56,809 bases of DNA, from NCBI GenBank assembly GCA_026397915.1, contig JAPLTX010000025.1, forward strand, positions 1 to 56,809, given 5' to 3'. Shown here in pieces: positions 32,034 to 39,292 of this stretch. A program made the position numbers and the translations under genes. Positions within the stretch are counted from its first letter, which is position 1; each line of letters starts with the position of its first letter. Below the pieces are notes generated by a model. The model was given only the letters and a program-made list of their open reading frames with translations. It ran no database searches and was not told where the DNA came from. The DNA comes from Verrucomicrobiota bacterium (lineage in GTDB: Bacteria; Verrucomicrobiota; Verrucomicrobiia; CAIQCK01).

Positions 32034-33485
32034 ATGAACACGAAGCCTTCAAATTCCCCCGCGGCGCTCACGCGCCGGCAATTCATCCAGCACTCCGCCG
32101 CCGCGGCGACGTTCGCGTGGCCGATGCTGGCCAGCGCGCGCACCTTCGGCGCCAACGACGAGATTCGCGTCGCCATCGTCGGCTGCGGTGGCCGGGGCGG
32201 GGCGCACATCGCCGGACACGGCAGTCAGAAGGGTGTGCGGATCGCGGCCGTCTGCGACCCGGATCGCGTGCGGCTGAAAGCGGCGGCGGACGGAATCGAG
32301 AAGAGGTTCAAGTATCGGCCCGACGAGGTGGTGGATGTCCGGAAGTTGATGGAGCGGAAGGACATTGACGCGGTCAGCGTGGCGACGATGCAGTATTGGC
32401 ACTCGCTGCCGGTCATCTGGGCGTGCGAGACGGGGCGCGATGTCTATGTCGAGAAGCCGCTCGCCCATTTCATCTGGGAAGGCCGACAGATGGTGAACGC
32501 CGCGCGCAAACACAACCGGCTCGTGCAGGTCGGCACACAGGCGCGTTCGCGCGACACCGACCGGCAGTCTTACGAGTTCATTCGTTCCGGCCAGCTCGGC
32601 AAGATCAAATACATCGTCTGCTGCGCCAACAAGCCGCGCAAGTCCATCGGCCGGCGCACCGAGCCGCTGCCGATCCCCGACACGCTGGACTACGAGTTGT
32701 GGTGCGGCCCGGCGCGCAAAGAGCCGATCTTCCGCGACAAGCTGCAATACGATTGCAGCTTCATCTGGAACACCGGCGACGGCGAGTCGTGCAACCAGGG
32801 CGTGCATGAGCTGGACATGGCGCGATGGGTCCTCGGCGAGACGGGCCTGCCGAAGCGGATGATGAGCATCGGCGGGCGGTTCGTGTTCAACGACGTTGGC
32901 GAAGTGCCGAACACGCAGATTTGTTACTACGACTACTCCGTGCCGGTCATCTACGAAGTCCACAACCTGCTCGCATCGAAAGACTCAAAGGACGCGTCGA
33001 ACTTCCGCGGCGTCAAGACCGACACGCTCGTGCAGTGCGAAGGCGGCCACGTGTTGATGCATGCAGGCGTGGTGACGGACAACGACGGCAAGCAGATCAA
33101 GAAGTTCACTGGCGGCGAGCGGCACTTTGAGAACTTTATTCAGGCGATGCGCAGCGGCAAACGCTCCGACCTCCACGCCGACGTGCTCGAAGGCCACATC
33201 TCGACCAGCATCTGCCACGCCGGCAACGTCTCCTACCGGATCGGCCGCAAGGCTGGCGCCGCCGAGATGCGCGCGCAGATCGGCGAGTTGCCGCTGTTCC
33301 AGGAAACGCTCGATCGTTACCTCGCCCATCTCAAAGCCCACGACATCGAAGCCGGCGAGTCGCTCCTCGGCCCGTGGCTGGAATGGGACGCGGCCACCGA
33401 GCGTTTCAAGGACAACGCGAAGGCCAACAAACTCGTCCGCGGTTTCTACCGCAAGCCTTTCGACGTGCCGGAAGTGAAGGCGTAG
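32034..33485 (+). CDS. Gfo/Idh/MocA family oxidoreductase with Tat signal
   Basis: Protein of 483 residues. It has a Tat signal (LTRRQFIQHSAAAATFAW) and a Rossmann domain with VAIVGCGGRGGAH, followed by VYVEKPLAHFIWEG holding the conserved EKP lysine and the DYELWCGPA segment of the C-terminal domain. Family members oxidise or reduce sugars with tightly bound NAD(P), which suits folded export. It is part of the plus-strand run with the DegT-type gene. The last 50 bp of this gene are repeated at 34228-34277. Confidence 0.88.
   Translation: MNTKPSNSPAALTRRQFIQHSAAAATFAWPMLASARTFGANDEIRVAIVGCGGRGGAHIAGHGSQKGVRIAAVCDPDRVRLKAAADGIEKRFKYRPDEVVDVRKLMERKDIDAVSVATMQYWHSLPVIWACETGRDVYVEKPLAHFIWEGRQMVNAARKHNRLVQVGTQARSRDTDRQSYEFIRSGQLGKIKYIVCCANKPRKSIGRRTEPLPIPDTLDYELWCGPARKEPIFRDKLQYDCSFIWNTGDGESCNQGVHELDMARWVLGETGLPKRMMSIGGRFVFNDVGEVPNTQICYYDYSVPVIYEVHNLLASKDSKDASNFRGVKTDTLVQCEGGHVLMHAGVVTDNDGKQIKKFTGGERHFENFIQAMRSGKRSDLHADVLEGHISTSICHAGNVSYRIGRKAGAAEMRAQIGELPLFQETLDRYLAHLKAHDIEAGESLLGPWLEWDAATERFKDNAKANKLVRGFYRKPFDVPEVKA
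33435..33484 (+). repeat. copy 1 of duplicated gene end
   Basis: The last ~50 bp of the Gfo/Idh gene, coding for FYRKPFDVPEVKA. It matches 34228-34277 at 47 of 50 positions; the two copies flank the secretin-like gene 33509-34228. Confidence 0.9.
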
Positions 33486-33508
33486 CGGGCTGCAAACCAA
33501 AGGTCACC

Positions 33509-34228
33509 ATGAAAACACAACCCGCGCTTCGTTTCTCACTCGTTGTTGCCACCCTCATCGCGTTCGCCGCCGTCGCACACGCTCAGAACACAAAAACTTC
33601 CTCCAACGCCGCCGCCACCGAGGCGTTTGCGCAGCAGATCTCGCTCCAAGAGGAGGCCTTCTCTTTACCACTGGCCGACGCGGCCGCGCTGCTGCGGAAG
33701 TTTCCCTCCGACGCCGAGCGCTACAACGAACTCGTGCGCTACGTGGACGCCAAAAAGGCGCGCATGGAACGGCTGATGGTCGTCCGCACGATTTCGGGAC
33801 AGCAGGCGAAGGGAGAATCGGTGCATGAGTTCATCTACCCGACGGAGTATGAGCCGCCCCGCGTCGCTTGTGATACGACACCGCGACTGTCAGTCGTCAT
33901 GACTCCCGGTGGTTTCCAGACCCGCAACCTCGGCGACACGCTCAACTTCACGCCGCAAATCTCTCCCGACTCGCGCTTCATCAACATCACCCTTATTCCC
34001 GAAAGCTCCTTCCTCGTGGGCTACAAGGGAGCCGGCGACCAGAAATGGGCGCATCAACCGCTGTTTCAAACCAAGCGGTTGACCACCTCCGTCGTCGTCA
34101 AGAACGGCGAGCCGTTCCTGGTCGGCACGCTCAACCCGCCGATCAACGACGGCATCGCCCCTCCGCCCAAGGAACAACGCGTCTGGCTGGACTTCATTAC
34201 CGCCCACGTCCTGTCGGGCGGAAAGTAG
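33509..34228 (+). CDS. secreted secretin-like protein, C-terminal type
   Basis: Protein of 239 residues with a signal peptide (about 1-26). The second half reads LGDTLNFTPQISPDSRFINITLIPE, then RLTTSVVVKNGEPFLVGTLNPP, matching the strand order of the distal secretin domain. The N-terminal half (AAALLRKFPSDAERYNELVRYVDAKK) is helical and unlike secretin N-domains. It is flanked by the duplicated 50-bp end of the oxidoreductase gene, so it may have been placed here by recombination. Function is unknown. ATG 33509 gives the signal peptide; the frame is open upstream. Confidence 0.5.
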   Translation: MKTQPALRFSLVVATLIAFAAVAHAQNTKTSSNAAATEAFAQQISLQEEAFSLPLADAAALLRKFPSDAERYNELVRYVDAKKARMERLMVVRTISGQQAKGESVHEFIYPTEYEPPRVACDTTPRLSVVMTPGGFQTRNLGDTLNFTPQISPDSRFINITLIPESSFLVGYKGAGDQKWAHQPLFQTKRLTTSVVVKNGEPFLVGTLNPPINDGIAPPPKEQRVWLDFITAHVLSGGK

Positions 34229-34277
34229 TCCGCGGTTTCCACCGCAAGCCGTTCGACGTGCCGAAAGTGAAGGCGTA
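34228..34277 (+). repeat. copy 2 of duplicated gene end (pseudogene remnant)
   Basis: Begins on the last base of the upstream stop and repeats the final coding 50 bp of the Gfo/Idh gene with three substitutions, including the in-frame end FHRKPFDVPKVKA and a stop. No start or other part of an oxidoreductase gene is attached, so it is a scar. Confidence 0.88.
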
Positions 34278-34392
34278 AGAGTGGCGACGCGTCGCGCACG
34301 GCTGCGACCCTGGGAGCGCGGCAATCCTCCATCCACCATCGCCCCCTGCGAAACGACTGTGGACATCGGGAAATCCACCGGTAATTTCCCCC

Positions 34393-35007
34393 ATGACGGC
34401 GAGCCGAAAGTTTCGCATATCCGCCTTCGTAGTCCTCTGGCTCTTGGTCTTTGGTTACGAGTCGTTGCGGTATAACTACCTCGGTCGCTGGCTTGGCACC
34501 GACCTGCCCAAGGTCCTGTTCCTGTTTCCGCCGATGCTTCTGCTGTTCGTGGAACCCGAAACCCTCCTCGCGTGGCTGGAACGCCGGCGCGAACTCTGGC
34601 GGCAACGCGGCCGCGCGCGGCTCATCTACGACGGCGGCTGCGGATTCTGCCGCGCGTCGCTGGCCCGCATCCTGGCGCTCGACCCGACCGGCCGGATCGA
34701 ACCCGTGGACTTCCGCAGCGTCAACGTCGCCCGCCTGCACCCGGCGCTCACCCCGGAAGCCTGCCACGCGCGGATGTATCTGCTGGAACCGGGCGGCCGG
34801 CTTGACGGCGGGTTCCATGCGTTCCGGCGGCTGACGCTCTGGTTGCCGATGCTCTGGCCGCTCGCGCCATTCCTGAATCTTCCGGGGCTGGAGCTGATCG
34901 GCACGCCCATTTACGACTGGGTCTCCCGGAACCGGTTCAACCTCCTCCACCGTTCCCACACCTGCGGGAAAAACGCCTGCGTCCGCCCGCACACGCCGCC
35001 GCGCTGA
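34393..35007 (+). CDS. DCC-family thiol-disulfide oxidoreductase-like protein with N-terminal membrane segments
   Basis: Protein of 204 residues. One or two hydrophobic segments span about 10-50, followed by a charged stretch and the DCC-family start RLIYDGGCGFCRASL with its C-x-x-C pair. The DCC family (named after a Asp-Cys-Cys motif) has a thioredoxin-like fold; its reactions are mostly uncharacterised. A short C-terminal helix and a cysteine-containing tail (HTCGKNACV) follow. A REP-like palindrome lies immediately downstream, between this gene and the convergent isomerase-like gene. Confidence 0.6.
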   Translation: MTASRKFRISAFVVLWLLVFGYESLRYNYLGRWLGTDLPKVLFLFPPMLLLFVEPETLLAWLERRRELWRQRGRARLIYDGGCGFCRASLARILALDPTGRIEPVDFRSVNVARLHPALTPEACHARMYLLEPGGRLDGGFHAFRRLTLWLPMLWPLAPFLNLPGLELIGTPIYDWVSRNRFNLLHRSHTCGKNACVRPHTPPR

Positions 35008-35010
35008 AAA

Positions 35011-35072
35011 TAGTCGTCACGTTTCGCGTGACGGTTCGTGGGGACGAACATCACGCGGAGCGTGCTGACTAC
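35011..35072. repeat. imperfect BIME-like REP doublet, family 5, between convergent genes
   Basis: Arms of about 27 bp (35011-35038 and 35045-35071, a few mismatches and one gap) surround a short loop. Each arm contains its own hairpin, TCACG/CGTGA on the left and CACGC/GCGTG on the right, and the right end reads GACTAC, i.e. the GTAGTC head on the other strand. It is the only intergenic doublet and could also serve as a bidirectional terminator. Confidence 0.7.
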
Positions 35073-35122
35073 TTTATCGCCGCATGACGCGCCAAAGTTT
35101 TTCGCGGCAGGAAGGCCGGCTC

Positions 35123-36076
35123 TCAGGCAAGCGCCTGCTTGCAATACTGCACGCACTTGGCCACTTCGGCCACCGCGTCCGAGCCGGCTGGAATCTTATA
35201 CTCAAGCTCGATGTCGGCCGGGAATGTCCACTTCTCCTTCTTCATCAACTGGAGGATGTCCTTGATCGGCGTCTTGCCCTCGCCCCAAGGCAGGTTGCCG
35301 CCGTCGGCGGTGCGGTCCTTCAGGTGAAGACTGATAATGCGGTCGTGATACTTCTCAATGACCGGAATCGGAGACAGCCCCTTGGAGCCGGCAAAATAGT
35401 GGCCGACGTCGAAGTTGAAGCCGATATACCGGCCATACGACAGGATCGGGTCGGTCTGATCCATCACCGGGTAGTTGTTGGTATGATTGTGGAAGGCAAC
35501 CCAGATCTTGTGCTTGTCGGCGAACGGCCCAAGCTTCTTGGCGAGCGGCTCGTTGCGCTCGGTGGTGATGCCCACGCAGCCCAGCGCCTTGGCGATCTGG
35601 AAATTGAAGTCAATCTCCTCGTCCGACTGGCCAAAGCCGGTCTTGTGGATGTGAATATTGACGCCCGCGTCGTTGTAGATCTTGCGCAGTTCCCGGCACT
35701 TGGCCAGTTGCGCCACGCGCTGTTCGTCGGTCGGCTTCGGCGGTGGCGGCGCTGCGGGAGCGCCCTTGGCACGGCGGGCGCCTCCACCGGCAATGCCGGC
35801 ATACTGCTGGATCGGCCCGCCCATCAGTTCCACTTCGCTCAGTCCATCCTGAAGAAGGGCCTTGAGCGTATCGTCGGCTGAATTGGCCATGCTGCGATAG
35901 CTGTAGGTAATGCAGCCAATGCGCACGCCGTTGAAGACGGAGCAGGGTTTGCCTGATGCGGCGGCGTTGGTTTGCAGCACGCGCCCCGGCACCATGGCGC
36001 CCGCCGCAAGGGCAATCGCGCGGCCGAGAAAGGTGCGCCGGGTGGTCAGTTCATGAGTCATCGTGTCCAGCTTCAT
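35123..36076 (-). CDS. Tat-exported sugar phosphate isomerase/epimerase-like (xylose-isomerase-type TIM barrel)
   Basis: Protein of 317 residues from ATG 36076. A Tat signal (TTRRTFLGRAIALAAGAM) precedes the barrel. Landmarks are RIGCITYSYRS, SEVELMGG, VAFHNHTNNY, GFNFDVGHY with the metal-site His and Asp region, and ISLHLKDRT, in family order. Such enzymes interconvert sugars or inositol derivatives. It is convergent with the DCC gene and lies downstream of the MFS transporter on the same strand, separated by 307 bp. Confidence 0.8.
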   Translation of the reverse strand: MKLDTMTHELTTRRTFLGRAIALAAGAMVPGRVLQTNAAASGKPCSVFNGVRIGCITYSYRSMANSADDTLKALLQDGLSEVELMGGPIQQYAGIAGGGARRAKGAPAAPPPPKPTDEQRVAQLAKCRELRKIYNDAGVNIHIHKTGFGQSDEEIDFNFQIAKALGCVGITTERNEPLAKKLGPFADKHKIWVAFHNHTNNYPVMDQTDPILSYGRYIGFNFDVGHYFAGSKGLSPIPVIEKYHDRIISLHLKDRTADGGNLPWGEGKTPIKDILQLMKKEKWTFPADIELEYKIPAGSDAVAEVAKCVQYCKQALA

Positions 36077-36383
36077 AAGTTCGTTTCTTTTCCTTCTTCG
36101 CAGCTTTGTTCTTCGGAGACGCCGGAGGGGCCAACAGAGCATTTCGACTGGCGCCATTCGGTTTTGAGTCTTTTACCGTGTCCCGCTGTCGGGCGGCGAG
36201 ACTATTTTTCTCGCGCGCGTCCGGGCATCTGTTTCATCGCGTCGAAGTTGTGCGAGGTTGTTGATCGTTGTCGCCGGCATCGGCTGCATGAAGTGGATTC
36301 TTCCACACCGCCGCGGCCTTCGCGGTATCCGCGGCGGCGCAGTTGGCCAGCCACACCACGACGGCGATGGTGGGGCGAGTGCT
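36077..36383. other. 307-bp gene-free stretch
   Basis: No convincing gene was found between the isomerase-like gene and the transporter. Minus-strand frames are open in part but show no family motif or ribosome site. No repeat of the types found elsewhere in the window is visible. It may hold promoter signals for the isomerase-like gene, but none stood out. Confidence 0.4.
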
Positions 36384-37754
36384 TTATCTTCGTCCCCACG
36401 ACGTCTCGATCTCTTCGAGGCTGCGGCCCTTCGTCTCCGGCACCATCGCCGCCACGAACACCAGCGACGCGAGGCTGCACGCGCCATACACCCAGAAGGT
36501 TATCGCCGGGCCGATCGCTGGGTTGTCGTTCAGCATCGGGAAGGTCTGCGCCACGATGTAGCACGAGGTCCAGATCACGAACGTCGCCACCGACATCGCC
36601 CGCCCGCGCACCTTGGTCGGAAAGATCTCCGAGCAGAGAATCCACGAGATCGGCCCCATCGCCATCGCGAACGCCGCGGTGAACGCGATGACCGCCACCA
36701 GCAGCGGCCAGCCGCTGTAGCCCGCATGGAACATCCAGCCTACCGTGCCTTCCGCCAACACCTGCACCGTCAGCCCGATCAGCAACAGCGGCCGGCGGCC
36801 CGCCTTGTCCACGAACGCAATGGCCAGAAACGTAAACAGCAGGTTCACCAGCCCAATGATCGCCGACGATGTGAACGCGTCGTTCACGCCGACGCCGGCG
36901 CTCGCGAAAATCTTGGTCGAGTAATAGATGATGGCGTTGATGCCGCTGAACTGGCTGAACGCCATCACCAGCATCGCCACGATGAGCGGTCGGCGGAACC
37001 GCGCGTGGAACAACTCCGAGAACCGGCCTTCCTCCCCGCCGAGCACGGCACGCACGGCCGTGATTTCCTGTTGCGCGTGCTCCGGCCCGCCAACGCTCTC
37101 CAGGATGCGCCGTGCCTCGTCATCGCGGCCGACGCTCAGCAACCAGCGCGGGCTTTCCGGCACGAAGAACAGCAGCGCGAGCAGCAACGCCGCCGGCGCG
37201 ACCTCCGCGCCGAGCATCCAGCGCCAGCCGCTCGCGGCGTTCCACGCCTCGTCGCCGAGACCCTGGATGCGTCCGTTGATGAACAGCGTCAAGAAGATGC
37301 CGACGACAATGCCAAGTTGAAACAGCGAACCAAGCCGCCCGCGTTTCGCCGCCGGCGCCAGCTCCGCGATGTAGATGGGGCAGATCATCGAGGACGCGCC
37401 AATGCCCAGCCCGCTGATGAACCGCGCCACGAGAAACTCCGTGAACGTCCGCGGAATCGCCGAGAGCAGGCCGCTCACCGCGTAGAGAATGGCGCAGAGG
37501 AAGAGCACCTTGCGCCGGCCGAACCGGTCGCTCAGGAATCCCGCGAACATTGCGCCGGGGATGCAGCCGAGGATCGCGCTCGCGCCAGCGATGCCCTCCT
37601 GCATCGCGTCGAGATGGAAGTGGGCCTTGAGGTATTGGTTGGCGCCGTTGATGACGGCGGTGTCGTAGCCAAACAGAAACCCGCCGGTTGCAGCCACGAG
37701 CGTGACCAGCGCGAGCGAGGAGGAACGGGTTTGTGGAGTGGTCGTTGCGTTCAT
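36384..37754 (-). CDS. MFS sugar transporter (sugar porter family)
   Basis: Inner-membrane protein of 456 residues with about twelve hydrophobic segments. Sugar-porter signatures are present: GGFLFGYDTAVINGA in helix 1, SDRFGRRKVL between helices 2 and 3, VARFISGLGIGASSMICPIYIAELAPAAKRG, FVPESPRWLL, FSGINAIIYYSTKIF, and VPETKGRSLEEIE near the end. It starts at ATG 37754, which shares one base with the stop of the sulfatase gene, so the two are translationally coupled. It probably imports the sugar released by the sulfatase and mannosidases; the exact substrate is not readable. Confidence 0.93.
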   Translation of the reverse strand: MNATTTPQTRSSSLALVTLVAATGGFLFGYDTAVINGANQYLKAHFHLDAMQEGIAGASAILGCIPGAMFAGFLSDRFGRRKVLFLCAILYAVSGLLSAIPRTFTEFLVARFISGLGIGASSMICPIYIAELAPAAKRGRLGSLFQLGIVVGIFLTLFINGRIQGLGDEAWNAASGWRWMLGAEVAPAALLLALLFFVPESPRWLLSVGRDDEARRILESVGGPEHAQQEITAVRAVLGGEEGRFSELFHARFRRPLIVAMLVMAFSQFSGINAIIYYSTKIFASAGVGVNDAFTSSAIIGLVNLLFTFLAIAFVDKAGRRPLLLIGLTVQVLAEGTVGWMFHAGYSGWPLLVAVIAFTAAFAMAMGPISWILCSEIFPTKVRGRAMSVATFVIWTSCYIVAQTFPMLNDNPAIGPAITFWVYGACSLASLVFVAAMVPETKGRSLEEIETSWGRR

Positions 37755-39211
37755 CAGTTCTGGTCCTTCAGTTCCTTTCGCAGACGGTCCAATTCTGTTT
37801 TCAATTGCGAGACGATGCTTTGCGCCTCCGGTTTGTTGTAGAGGTTCGTTTGCTCGTTGGGGTCGGCTTTCAAATCGAACAACTCCCACTCGTCCACGTC
37901 CTGCCAACGCGCAGGGTTAATGGCGCCTTTCGGCGGGAAGCCGATGCCGACCCTGCCTTTGTAGTGAATCAGCTTGTGGCGCTCGGTGCGGACACCGAGT
38001 TGCGGCGGAATACCGTATTCCTCGGTGTAGTAACGGTAGTAGATCGCCTTGCGCCAGTCGCGCGTCGCGTCGCCGGCGAGGATCGGGCGTAGCGAGCGGC
38101 CCTGCATGTCGGCGGGCGCCGGCACGCCCGCGAGGTCGAGCAGCGTCGGCGCAAAGTCGGTGTTCAGCACGAGCACGCTCGCGACGGAGCTGGGTTTCAC
38201 CAAGCGCGGATAGCGGACGATGAGCGGCATCCGCAGCGACTCTTCCTGCATCCAGCGTTTGTCAAACCAACCGTGCTCGCCGAGGAAGAAGCCCTGGTCG
38301 GAGGAATAGACGACGACGGTGTCCTGCGCGAGTTGGTTGCGGTCGAGCCAATCGAGCACGCGGCCGACATTCTCGTCCAGCCCGGCGGCGCAGCGCAGGT
38401 AGTGCTTCATGTAGGTCTGATAAAGCCAGCGGCATTCCTGCTCGCGAGAGAGACCGGCGGGCGGCGCGCCCCAGAGTTTCTCCTGCCAGCGGTTGATGCC
38501 GTCCACGCGGCAAATGCTCAGCTTGAGCCAGTCGGCGCGCCCGCGATAATCATCGAACAACGTTGGCGGCTCCGGCAGCGTCTTGTTTTCAAACAGCTTC
38601 GCGAACCGCTCCGCCGGCTGCCACGGCATGTGCGTGGACTTGTCGTGCAGGCAAAGCAGGAACGGCCGCCCGCGGTCGCGACGCTCCAGCCACGCCAGCG
38701 CGAGGTCGGTGATCACGTCGCTGGAATGGCCGCGGTGGAGTTTGGTTCCTTCCTTGGAAACCAACTGCGGGTCGCGGTGCCGCCCCTGGCCGGGGAAGAT
38801 GTCGAAGTAGTCGAACCCCGGCGGATTGTTGCCGAGATGGTATTTGCCTACGAGCGCCGTCTGGTAGCCGGCGTCGCTCAGATATTCGGGAAACGTGCGG
38901 TGTTTGCGGTTGTAAGGCTTCCAGCCCATCGCGCCGGTGATGTGGCCGTATTTGCCGGTGAGAATCGTCGCGCGGCTCGGCGCACAGATGGACTCGGTGC
39001 AGAAGCAGCGGTCGAATCTCATGCCCGCGCTGGCGATGCGGTCGAGGTTCGGCGTCTTCATCAACTTGCCGCCGTAGCAGCCGATGGCCTGCGACGCGTG
39101 ATCGTCGCTGAGGATGAAGACGATGTTGGGCCGCTTCGCTTCGGCGGCTGGAAGCGACGGCGGGAGCAGCGCCGCCAAGCCAAGGAGCAGCAGTCGCAGG
39201 GTTGCTTTCAT
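37754..39211 (-). CDS. secreted sulfatase (formylglycine-dependent)
   Basis: Protein of 485 residues with a signal peptide (about 1-22). The catalytic formylglycine is expected at Cys76 in CAPSRATILTGKYGH, and metal ligands D36 and D37 lie in ILSDDHAS; a further pair is in VYSSDQGFFLGEHGWFDKRW. It cleaves sulfate esters from carbohydrates and needs a maturation enzyme encoded elsewhere. The long open frame upstream on this strand is antisense to the mannosidase and is not part of the gene. It is divergent from the GH38 gene 39293, with an 81-bp gap. Confidence 0.93.
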   Translation of the reverse strand: MKATLRLLLLGLAALLPPSLPAAEAKRPNIVFILSDDHASQAIGCYGGKLMKTPNLDRIASAGMRFDRCFCTESICAPSRATILTGKYGHITGAMGWKPYNRKHRTFPEYLSDAGYQTALVGKYHLGNNPPGFDYFDIFPGQGRHRDPQLVSKEGTKLHRGHSSDVITDLALAWLERRDRGRPFLLCLHDKSTHMPWQPAERFAKLFENKTLPEPPTLFDDYRGRADWLKLSICRVDGINRWQEKLWGAPPAGLSREQECRWLYQTYMKHYLRCAAGLDENVGRVLDWLDRNQLAQDTVVVYSSDQGFFLGEHGWFDKRWMQEESLRMPLIVRYPRLVKPSSVASVLVLNTDFAPTLLDLAGVPAPADMQGRSLRPILAGDATRDWRKAIYYRYYTEEYGIPPQLGVRTERHKLIHYKGRVGIGFPPKGAINPARWQDVDEWELFDLKADPNEQTNLYNKPEAQSIVSQLKTELDRLRKELKDQN

Positions 39212-39292
39212 GCGCGTTGTGAGCGTGAACAAGACTCGCCTTTGACACGCCATGCAAGGTAAAAAGTCCGAGGCAATAAACAAGGAACGATC

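Noticed and set aside
36258..37841. 527-residue plus-strand ORF
   Set aside because: It is antisense to the MFS transporter and has no recognisable domain; it is a high-GC shadow frame.
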